In this document: positions 8,622-14,954 of the stretch, one piece after another
Position numbering within the stretch: the first letter of the stretch is position 1
How the letters are laid out: every line of letters starts with the position of its first letter
Virus record (IMG/VR): IMGVR_UViG_3300018421_000250
Span: 1-22,097 of that record
Direction: 5' to 3' (one strand)
Length of the DNA: 22,097 nucleotides
DNA from: a virus
Position numbers and translations under genes: made by a program
The notes under the pieces: model-generated
Database searches by the model: none
What the model was told of the DNA's origin: nothing
What the model saw: the letters and a program-made list of their open reading frames with translations, nothing else

Positions 8622-9253
8622 TGCGCACAGTAGAATCATATTTAGCAGAAGAATCTTCGGTTTTAGTAGAGCAACTTATGTTAGCAGCATTTGGTGCTGC
8701 CGGTGGTTTAGAGGAATCAGTTCAACCAGAAGATCAAACACCGACAGATATAGGTCCAATTGCAACTCAACCATCAAACCAAAACTACATTTATCAGACA
8801 TACTACAGATTTGTATTGCAGGAAATGCCCAACCTAGAATACTTCATAACTAAAGTATCACTACCAAGTTTTGGTTATGATAGTGCTATTGAGCAACCCA
8901 ATAGATTTTCACTTATTCGACATCCAGCAAGTAAAGTTGTTTTTAGTCCTCTTGAAATGTCATTTCTAGTTGATGAAAACATGGAAAACTGGCTAGAAAT
9001 ATACAACTGGATTCGTAGAACAAGTGTTGTAGATGATCACAGAGACATACTAGAAGACACCAAAGAACATTTTACTCAAGGAACATTATTCATTACCAAT
9101 AGTGCAATGAATCCCAATCTAGAGGTTACTTTCTACAATATGTTCCCAATATCTGTAAGTGGATTTGAATTTGACAGTCAAATTACAGATCTTACTCCTT
9201 GGACTGCAAACGTAACCTTTGCTTATGATTACTACGACATCAAAAAACTTTAA
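8621..9253 (+). CDS. gp19-like (tail-tube family) structural protein
   Basis: This is a 210-residue protein. After a low-complexity N-terminal region of about 55 residues, it has the pattern of T4 gp19-family tail tube proteins of marine myoviruses: YRFVLQEMPNLEYFITKVSLPSF, a segment with ASKVVFSPLEMSFLVDEN, MENWLEIYNWIRR, a strand giving TLFITNSAMNPNLEVTFYNM, and FPISVSGFEFDS near the end. That fold also occurs in the gp54 tube initiator and other baseplate proteins. The major tube subunit normally sits next to the sheath gene, so this could instead be a paralogue that seats or connects the fibre. Its ATG overlaps the stop of the giant gene (TAATG) with AAGGAA 7 bases before it, so the two are probably translated together and may assemble together. 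Confidence 0.65.
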   Translation: MRTVESYLAEESSVLVEQLMLAAFGAAGGLEESVQPEDQTPTDIGPIATQPSNQNYIYQTYYRFVLQEMPNLEYFITKVSLPSFGYDSAIEQPNRFSLIRHPASKVVFSPLEMSFLVDENMENWLEIYNWIRRTSVVDDHRDILEDTKEHFTQGTLFITNSAMNPNLEVTFYNMFPISVSGFEFDSQITDLTPWTANVTFAYDYYDIKKL

Positions 9254-9262
9254 ACTTTCTTC

Positions 9263-9290
9263 TTGACAGATAATAAAACCTATGTACACT
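9263..9290 (+). promoter_or_regulatory. Sigma70-like promoter before the 431-aa barrel protein
   Basis: A perfect -35 box TTGACA at 9263-9268 is followed after 16 bases by TACACT at 9285-9290. Transcription would start near 9297, giving a leader of about 25 bases that contains AAGGAA 6 bases before the ATG at 9322. It sits in one of the few non-coding gaps of the window and shares its layout with the promoters at 10614 and 17479. Confidence 0.7.
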
Positions 9291-9321
9291 CTGAGTGTCA
9301 ACGAAGGAAAAGGAAACATAT

Positions 9322-10617
9322 ATGCTCTCTAGAATACTAAGATCTCTTAAGGGTGATACCCAAGTCAAAGTCAAACAGAATCCAGAACTTGCTCCTCCAC
9401 TAGTTCCAGAAGAAGAACTTACTCTTCCTGATCTCTTGTCTGCATGGGGAACATACGATCCAACATACGATTTAAACGGAGATGGAATTGTGAACGGAGA
9501 AGATCTTGGTTTGTTTCTTCTTCGTAAACCACCAGCAGAAGAAAAGGAAGATCGAAACCTGATTCTCTATCCACAACACGGTGTTCTATCAACTAGGTTT
9601 CCAGTTCCTCCAATGTATGATGCCATTCTCAAACTTGAACAAGAAGAGGAGATGGATCAATTTGCAAGAAGAAGAGCAGGTGCAGAAACCTATTACATCT
9701 GGTATGCATCTTGGGATATTGGTCATGGCAAAGAAACTGGTAGTCTCAGTATCAATGAAGATCAGATCATAGAAAATGTTAGAAAGTATTATGGAGACAA
9801 GGAACCAGAGGGTTATGGACAACTAGACTACGAGGGTAACTTCTTCCGTGGATTGGACAAGGGAGAAGGAACTGTAGAAAATCAAGAAGCAACGCGAGTC
9901 ATGCTCAAGGCACTTCGTCGAATGAAGCAAGAGTTTCCCAAGATGAAGTGGACCTATTATGGTTTACCTATGCTGAAGTATTGGCTTCCACACCCCTCAC
10001 CCACAAATGCATATACATGGGTCAATGCTCCTTTGGAAGTAAAGATACAGGAGATCGAACACAAGTATGCAGCATATAGAGAACTTCTATCAGAGTGTGA
10101 TTGGTTGAATCCTTCGTTCTACAATCGCTATGATCCTGATGTTCATAAAAACAACATAGTTGCCAGAGAAGCAACATATAGAAAAGAACTGGTTGTTTTC
10201 TGTCATATGTTCAATGAAAGACTTGGAACCAACAAACCAATCATACCAATGACATGCCCTTGGTATGTTGCTGGTGGTAAGGTTGAATATGACTATAAGA
10301 CTGTTCAAGATCAGTTTATGCTTGACACTGTTATCAATCCTTATCTGGAAGAAGGTGTAAATGGTTTTGCATTGTGGTATGCACACAGTTACTATGCTAG
10401 ACTTGCATTCGAATACAACTCCAACACCAGAAATCCAAAGCACTATGATGCCTTTATCAAAAACTACAATCAAGATCCAAGAAGGTTTGATCTGGAGAAT
10501 ATGACACCCGAACAAAGCATGGAGTGGAAAGATCTCTACATGGAGAAGTCCAGTGAAACGATTCTCAATCACATGAAGGTGATGAGAAGTTCAATGGATC
10601 GGTTTTATTCTACTTGA
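9322..10617 (+). CDS. Dockerin-like motif plus barrel-like (possible glycoside hydrolase) protein, 431 aa
   Basis: The start ATG at 9322 is chosen because AAGGAA lies 6 bases before it. A GTG at 9295 in the same frame is less likely because it coincides with the predicted transcript start. Residues 38-49 read LPDLLSAWGTYD with more following, then an EF-hand-type loop D50-x-N52-G-D54-G-x-V-N58-x-x-D61 and DLGLFLL. This matches one half of a dockerin-type calcium-binding repeat. Residues from about 115 onward form the same domain as the C-terminus of the giant fibre protein, with D169-Y-E171, KWTYYGLPMLKYW and DWLNPSFYNRYD. No signal peptide or membrane segment is seen. The likely role is a virion-associated or secreted enzyme acting on host glycan, or an accessory fibre part. 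The enzymatic role is inference from distant resemblance to GH56-like barrels. Confidence 0.6.
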   Translation: MLSRILRSLKGDTQVKVKQNPELAPPLVPEEELTLPDLLSAWGTYDPTYDLNGDGIVNGEDLGLFLLRKPPAEEKEDRNLILYPQHGVLSTRFPVPPMYDAILKLEQEEEMDQFARRRAGAETYYIWYASWDIGHGKETGSLSINEDQIIENVRKYYGDKEPEGYGQLDYEGNFFRGLDKGEGTVENQEATRVMLKALRRMKQEFPKMKWTYYGLPMLKYWLPHPSPTNAYTWVNAPLEVKIQEIEHKYAAYRELLSECDWLNPSFYNRYDPDVHKNNIVAREATYRKELVVFCHMFNERLGTNKPIIPMTCPWYVAGGKVEYDYKTVQDQFMLDTVINPYLEEGVNGFALWYAHSYYARLAFEYNSNTRNPKHYDAFIKNYNQDPRRFDLENMTPEQSMEWKDLYMEKSSETILNHMKVMRSSMDRFYST

Positions 10618-10641
10618 CTAGACATGATAGTGTGATATACT
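10614..10641 (+). promoter_or_regulatory. Sigma70-like promoter of uvsY, predicting a nearly leaderless mRNA
   Basis: TTGACT at 10614-10619 overlaps the stop codon of the upstream gene. TATACT follows at 10636-10641 after 16 bases. The expected transcript start is near 10648, two bases before the uvsY ATG at 10650. No Shine-Dalgarno sequence is visible. Confidence 0.7.
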
Positions 10642-10649
10642 TCTAAACT

Positions 10650-11084
10650 ATGAATCTCAAAAAGATCAAAGAGATGGTTGAACGAGATACCATCATTGAC
10701 GAGACAAAACTTGACACTGAGTCTCTTCGTCTTCCTCAGTTGCACAACAAGTATCTGAACATATACTTGGACGCCAAACTCATTCTCGAACGCAAAGAGA
10801 ATGAGTTTCGTCGTATGCGCAAACTGAAGTGGATCTACTATACAGGAAAGATGGACGAGGAAACTTTGCAACGATTGAATTGGGAACCTTTTGAGTATAA
10901 GATTCTCAAGCAGGACATGGCAATCTACATGGAAGGTGATGATGATCTGATTACACTTTCTGAACAGGTGACATACTACAAGGAGTTGTGTCAGTATGTT
11001 GATTCTGTGGTAAAGGAGATCACCTATCGTCACAACAAGATTCGAAACGCGATTGATTGGAATAAATTTCTAGCCGGCAATTAA
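10650..11084 (+). CDS. uvsY: UvsY-like recombination mediator
   Basis: UvsY loads the phage recombinase UvsX onto gp32-coated single-stranded DNA and is essential for recombination-dependent replication in T4. The 144-residue protein is close to the 137 residues of T4 UvsY. It has the same layout: an N-terminal FIDSTKLQ-like segment (TIIDETKLDTESLRLPQL), the K-L-x-[WL]-x-YY-[ST]-G block (LKWIYYTGKM) near residue 60, and a C-terminal helix ending in an ITYRHNKIRNAIDWNKF segment. It is highly charged and helical, with no membrane segment. UvsW follows 18 bases downstream, as part of the usual recombination cluster. The start codon lies directly behind a sigma70-like promoter without a ribosome binding site, which is unusual. 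Confidence 0.88.
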   Translation: MNLKKIKEMVERDTIIDETKLDTESLRLPQLHNKYLNIYLDAKLILERKENEFRRMRKLKWIYYTGKMDEETLQRLNWEPFEYKILKQDMAIYMEGDDDLITLSEQVTYYKELCQYVDSVVKEITYRHNKIRNAIDWNKFLAGN

Positions 11085-11104
11085 TTCCCTACATATTGGG
11101 GAAT
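11084..11104 (+). promoter_or_regulatory. Hairpin covering the uvsW start codon
   Basis: ATTCCCT at 11084-11090 can pair with GGGGAAT at 11098-11104, giving 7 pairs including one G-U around a 7-base loop. The second arm contains the A and T of the uvsW start codon and the only G-rich stretch upstream, which is too close to the ATG to be a normal ribosome binding site. It could restrict uvsW translation from read-through transcripts, as start-site hairpins do for some T4 late genes. The role is inferred. Confidence 0.4.
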
Positions 11105-12617
11105 GACAGATATACTGGTTGAATATGTTGATAGTGTAAATATAAGAGTTCGGTGCGAGCGAGGCATTGCAAAAGAACTCTCAGACTATTTTACTTTCAA
11201 AGTTCCCGGTCACACCTACATGCCTGCATATCGCAAGCGAATATGGGATGGTCAGATCAAACTCTACAATATGTTTTCTCAGTTGATCTACGCAGGTCTT
11301 GAAAACTATGTGGAGTCTTTTGCCCATGCGCGTGGATATACGTTTGTGAAATCAAGAGGAGGAACAAAGATACCACCACCGGGAAATGCTCATACAACTG
11401 AGCATCTGCTTTCATATGCGGAAGAAAAACTTAAGATTCCAATGAAACCACATGAACATCAATTGGATGCCATTCGTCATGCTCTCTATGCAAATAGAAC
11501 TCTTCTGGTTTCTCCTACAGGCTCAGGTAAAAGTCTGATGATATACACTATGGTTCGCTATCACTTGGATAAACTACCCAAGGACAAAAAGATATTGATC
11601 ATTGTTCCAACAACAAGTCTGGTGTCTCAACTGTATTCTGATTTCAAGGACTATGCAAAGAATGACAAGTGGTGTGTGGAAACCAACTGTCACAGAGTAA
11701 TGTCTGGCATAGAGAAGGATGATCTTAAAAAGAGAGTCATCATCTCCACATGGCAAAGCATATACAAGCAACCCAAAGAATACTTTTCCAAGTTTGGTGC
11801 TGTGTTTGGAGATGAGTGCCATCTTTTCAAGGCTAAGTCACTTACTTCAATAATGACCAAACTGGAGGACTGTCCTGTGCGTATAGGAACAACAGGAACA
11901 CTTGATGATTCACTGACACACAAGTTGGTAATCGAGGGGTTATTTGGTCCTGTGTATGAGGTGACAAAGACGAAGACACTTATGGAAAGAAAGTTGTTGT
12001 CAACACTCAAGATAGATGCTATACTTCTCAAGCATTCAGAGTCGGTGAGATCTGAACTGAAAAGATCCACATATCAAGATGAGATAGATTACATCGTGTC
12101 GTGTGAAGAGAGAAATAGGTTTGTGTGTAGATTGACAAACAACCTCAAGGGAAACACATTGGTTCTGTTTCAGTTTGTGGAAAAGCATGGAAAGGTATTG
12201 CATCAGATGATGAAGAAGGAGTTTCCAGATAAGCAAGTGTTTTTTGTTCATGGAGGAACAGATGCAGAGCAAAGAGAAACCATTCGAAAGTTCGTTGAAA
12301 AGACAGAAAATGCTGTCATCATTGCGTCCTATGGAACCTTCAGCACTGGTGTATCCATCAAACGCCTACATAATATTGTGTTTGCATCTCCATCCAAAAG
12401 CAGGATTCGAGTGTTGCAAAGCATAGGTCGGCAATTGCGGAAGTCGGAGCATAAAGATGTTGCAAAACTATATGACATCGCAGATGACCTCTCTTGGAAA
12501 AAATACAAGAACCACACACTCCGTCACTTTGAGGAAAGGCTCAAAATATATGATGGTGAAAGTTTTCAATATGCCCAAATCAATATCAACCTAAAAGGAG
12601 GGCTAAATGTCGCATAG
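11103..12617 (+). CDS. uvsW: UvsW-like DNA/RNA helicase
   Basis: UvsW is an SF2 helicase that unwinds R-loops and branched DNA, drives fork regression, and shifts T4 replication from origins to recombination. The 504-residue protein matches the T4 length (about 502). Visible motifs are Walker A SPTGSGKS at about residue 137, motif II DECH at 237, motif III GTTGT at about 262 and motif VI QSIGRQLRKS at 439-448. The N-terminal region of about 110 residues corresponds to the substrate-binding domain of T4 UvsW. Its end overlaps the next gene by 11 bases, suggesting coupling. Initiation is unusual: there is no proper ribosome binding site, and the start codon lies in a potential hairpin. Confidence 0.95.
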   Translation: MTDILVEYVDSVNIRVRCERGIAKELSDYFTFKVPGHTYMPAYRKRIWDGQIKLYNMFSQLIYAGLENYVESFAHARGYTFVKSRGGTKIPPPGNAHTTEHLLSYAEEKLKIPMKPHEHQLDAIRHALYANRTLLVSPTGSGKSLMIYTMVRYHLDKLPKDKKILIIVPTTSLVSQLYSDFKDYAKNDKWCVETNCHRVMSGIEKDDLKKRVIISTWQSIYKQPKEYFSKFGAVFGDECHLFKAKSLTSIMTKLEDCPVRIGTTGTLDDSLTHKLVIEGLFGPVYEVTKTKTLMERKLLSTLKIDAILLKHSESVRSELKRSTYQDEIDYIVSCEERNRFVCRLTNNLKGNTLVLFQFVEKHGKVLHQMMKKEFPDKQVFFVHGGTDAEQRETIRKFVEKTENAVIIASYGTFSTGVSIKRLHNIVFASPSKSRIRVLQSIGRQLRKSEHKDVAKLYDIADDLSWKKYKNHTLRHFEERLKIYDGESFQYAQININLKGGLNVA

Positions 12618-13173
12618 ACTAAAGATACTGAAACTGAAAAGTGGTGACAATCTCATCGCTGAGTTGACAGAAAGTAACAAGACAACACTAAAGTTGTTTC
12701 GTCCGATGGAGATCAAATACATGAACTTTGTTGATGGTCTTGGTCGCCGACATGAGGCTATGGTCCTCACTGACTGGTTGAAATCAACAACATCCAATGA
12801 ATTTGTAGTTGACAAAGACTTTATACTTGGTATATTTACACCAAGTTCTGATGTTCTGAAGGTATACTCCAAACAAAAAGAGTTTGATGATAACAATCCA
12901 GAAACATCAGACGAAAAGGGTCTTGCAAACCTTTTCAATGACATAGAGAAACAAATCAAAAACATGAATACAGGTGATATATTAAAACATCTAAAAGGTC
13001 TAGAAGAGGAAGAGGATTTTAGTGATGACGAAGAGTCTCCAGAAGACTTGATAAGAAACATCATTCAGCAGCAAAAAGGCAAGAAAGAAAAACTGATTGA
13101 TGAAGAGGCTGATCCAAAATACGGATCAAGTTATTGTGACTGGTCTCCAGACCCAGAGGATTATCTTTCATAA
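12607..13173 (+). CDS. Conserved phage protein with Sm-like N-terminal region
   Basis: The function of this 188-residue protein is not established. The first 85 residues (KILKLKSGDNLIAEL, then LFRPMEIKYMN and FILGIFTPSSDVLKVY) have the strand pattern of an Sm/LSm-like small beta-barrel, which in other phages and bacteria binds RNA or single-stranded DNA. This is a pattern-based guess. An acidic stretch (EEEEDFSDDEESPED) follows around residue 135, and a polar tail ends in DPEDYLS. A strong AAGGAGG site at 12595-12601 precedes the ATG, which lies inside the end of uvsW. The gene sits directly before the late sigma factor gp55, so a role in late transcription or mRNA handling is conceivable. 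Confidence 0.6.
   Translation: MSHRLKILKLKSGDNLIAELTESNKTTLKLFRPMEIKYMNFVDGLGRRHEAMVLTDWLKSTTSNEFVVDKDFILGIFTPSSDVLKVYSKQKEFDDNNPETSDEKGLANLFNDIEKQIKNMNTGDILKHLKGLEEEEDFSDDEESPEDLIRNIIQQQKGKKEKLIDEEADPKYGSSYCDWSPDPEDYLS
12809..12836 (+). promoter_or_regulatory. Possible intragenic sigma70-like promoter upstream of gp55
   Basis: TTGACA at 12809-12814 and TATATT at 12831-12836 are separated by 16 bases, the same layout as the gap promoters. It lies within the Sm-like gene, about 330 bases before gp55. It could be a chance match inside coding sequence. Confidence 0.3.
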
Positions 13174-13174
13174 T

Positions 13175-13720
13175 ATGTCAGAAGAAAGCCACTATGTAGA
13201 TAATGAAAAGTTCCTAAAGGCAATGACCGAGTGGAAGAGACTCGTCGTTGAGGCAGAGAACACTGGAGATGAAAAACCACCCATACCTGATTATGTTGGC
13301 GAGTGTTTTCTTTTGATAGCGGAAAGACTTTCTCTTAGAGCAAACTTCATAAACTATCCATATAGAGAAGAAATGATAGGCGATGCCATAGAGAATTGTG
13401 TTCAGTATGCCAGTAACTTCTGTCCAACAAAGTCAAGCAATCCCTTTTCATACTTCACTCAGATTATCTACTATGCTTTTCTTCGCAGAATCCAAAAGGA
13501 AAAGAAGCAGAACTATATCAAGTACAAGATACTAGAAACAGCAGACAGTGTTGGTGACATTGCTAAACTACTTGATCCAGATAAGATGTCCAACAACCCC
13601 TACGCTGACTTCTTCAATCTTACATCAATGGATATAGAAAACTTCACTCCCAAAAAGAAAAAGTCAAAGAAGACTAATAAAAAGGATGATGGAGAAGATC
13701 AATGCGAATCGCTATTCTAA
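13175..13720 (+). CDS. 55: Late-transcription sigma factor gp55
   Basis: gp55 replaces host sigma70 on RNA polymerase and directs it to the short late promoters, with gp33 and the gp45 clamp as activators. The 181-residue protein is near the T4 length of 185. It shares the block order of T4 gp55: NEKFLKAMTEWK, LIAERLSLRANFINY, EMIGDAIENCV, NPFSYFTQIIYYAFLRRIQKEKKQ and YIKYK. The start MSEESH at 13175 is chosen over an upstream in-frame ATG at 13097, because the latter would add 26 residues unrelated to gp55 read inside the previous gene. The last residues, QCESLF, look like a sliding-clamp-binding peptide. They are encoded in the 19-base overlap with gp47. Confidence 0.93.
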   Translation: MSEESHYVDNEKFLKAMTEWKRLVVEAENTGDEKPPIPDYVGECFLLIAERLSLRANFINYPYREEMIGDAIENCVQYASNFCPTKSSNPFSYFTQIIYYAFLRRIQKEKKQNYIKYKILETADSVGDIAKLLDPDKMSNNPYADFFNLTSMDIENFTPKKKKSKKTNKKDDGEDQCESLF

Positions 13721-14748
13721 CCGATACTCACTTTGGCGCGCGTAACGACTCACAACAATTTTTAGATTACTTTCTTGGTTTCATTGAGAACCAATTTCTT
13801 CCTGCTTGCAAAGAGCAAGGAATAGACACAATAATTCATCTTGGTGACTTGATGGATAGAAGAAAGTTCGTCAACTTCAATACACTCAATCAGGTTCGTG
13901 AAAGGTTCATCGAGAAACTGGAAGAGATGAACATCACGATGTATTGTCTTATTGGAAATCACGACACATACTACAAAAACACCAATGACATAAACTCAAT
14001 CAAAGAATTGTTTGGTGATCGCTATACTAGATTTATTGTCATAGAAAATCCATCTGAGATAGAAATCGGCAACAAGGTCTTCGGAATGATTCCTTGGATC
14101 AACAAGGAGAACAAAGAAGAGTGTGATGAGTTTCTAAAGAACACGCACGCAGATATCGTCTGTGGTCACTTTGAACTTAGAGGTTACGAGGTGATGAGGG
14201 GTGTCCAGTTTGATGGAGGAATGAACGATAATCTTCTTAGAAGGTTTGATCGAGTATGGTCTGGACACTTTCACACTAGACACACAAAAAACAATGTTCA
14301 GTATCTAGGAACACCTTATCAAATAACATTTTCAGATCTACACGAACCAAAAGGATTCTACATCTATGACACCACAACAGATCAGTTGAACTTTGTGGTC
14401 AATGAGGATAGAATGTACCTACATATTGATTACACAGATGATTTGATGATTTCAGATTTGAGTCATTATGAAGGTAAGTATTTAAAAGTTTTTGTTCGGG
14501 AAAAGAAAAGTCAAAGTAAACTGGATACACTTGTCGATAATCTATATGATGCAAAAGTTGCAAGCGTAACCATAATTGAGAATGATAATAGTAGCATAGA
14601 AGACAATGAACTTGCTGACATGACATTGGATACATTAGCGTTGATCTACAAAGAAGCCGAAGATTTCTATGCTCAAATGGAAGAGATAAATGTATCCAAA
14701 CTCAAGAATCTAATACAAGACATATACATGGAGGCAATATCACAATGA
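13702..14748 (+). CDS. 47: Recombination endonuclease subunit gp47 (Mre11/SbcD family)
   Basis: gp47 is the metal-dependent nuclease partner of gp46. Together they resect DNA ends to start recombination and degrade host DNA. The 348-residue protein (T4: about 339) shows all phosphoesterase motifs: D8-x-H10, G48-D49-x-x-D-R, G85-N86-H87-D88, G155-H156 and G188-H189-x-H191. The C-terminal region after residue 230 is the usual capping and gp46-binding part. The start lies inside the end of gp55 with GGAGAAG just before it. The end overlaps the next small gene by ATGA. All catalytic residues are present, so the enzyme should be active. Confidence 0.96.
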   Translation: MRIAILTDTHFGARNDSQQFLDYFLGFIENQFLPACKEQGIDTIIHLGDLMDRRKFVNFNTLNQVRERFIEKLEEMNITMYCLIGNHDTYYKNTNDINSIKELFGDRYTRFIVIENPSEIEIGNKVFGMIPWINKENKEECDEFLKNTHADIVCGHFELRGYEVMRGVQFDGGMNDNLLRRFDRVWSGHFHTRHTKNNVQYLGTPYQITFSDLHEPKGFYIYDTTTDQLNFVVNEDRMYLHIDYTDDLMISDLSHYEGKYLKVFVREKKSQSKLDTLVDNLYDAKVASVTIIENDNSSIEDNELADMTLDTLALIYKEAEDFYAQMEEINVSKLKNLIQDIYMEAISQ

Positions 14749-14954
14749 CCGAAGAAGAAAACCCCTCAGAGGGATTGGGAGATACCGTAGAAAAAATCAT
14801 TCACAAGGTTGGTGATGGACTCAAGATCGAGTACATAAAAAAGAAGAAGGATTGTGAACCCTGTCGCAAGAGAAAAGAAATGCTCAACAATCTTGTTCCA
14901 TACAACAACACAAAAAAACCCTGCAATAAATGTAACCAAAAGAAAGGAGGATAA
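14745..14954 (+). CDS. Small CxxC protein between gp47 and gp46
   Basis: This is a 69-residue lysine-rich protein of unknown function. Two CxxC pairs (CEPC at about residue 37 and CNKC at about 61) could bind one zinc ion. Between them lies RKRKEMLNNLVPY. The N-terminal part is acidic and then amphipathic (EKIIHKVGDGLKIEYIKKKK). It starts with ATGA overlap to gp47, with GGAGG at 14730-14734, and its stop overlaps the gp46 start (TAATG). This tight packing makes it certain to be co-translated with the nuclease pair and suggests a DNA-bound or accessory role, though that is inference. Confidence 0.75.
   Translation: MTEEENPSEGLGDTVEKIIHKVGDGLKIEYIKKKKDCEPCRKRKEMLNNLVPYNNTKKPCNKCNQKKGG

Noticed and set aside
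9295-9297. GTG as the start of the dockerin/barrel protein
   Set aside because: It sits at the predicted transcript start of the 9263 promoter, while ATG 9322 has a well-placed ribosome binding site.
10090-10572. A 160-codon open frame on the minus strand
   Set aside because: It is a shadow of the dockerin/barrel gene. It has no ribosome binding site or plausible protein pattern.
12603-13064. A 153-codon serine-rich frame on the minus strand
   Set aside because: It is opposite a gene with strong initiation signals. The serine runs come from reverse reading of Glu/Asp/Lys-rich codons.
13097-13174. Extended gp55 N-terminus from ATG 13097
   Set aside because: The extra 26 residues overlap the previous gene in another frame and match nothing in gp55. 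MSEESH at 13175 fits the family start.
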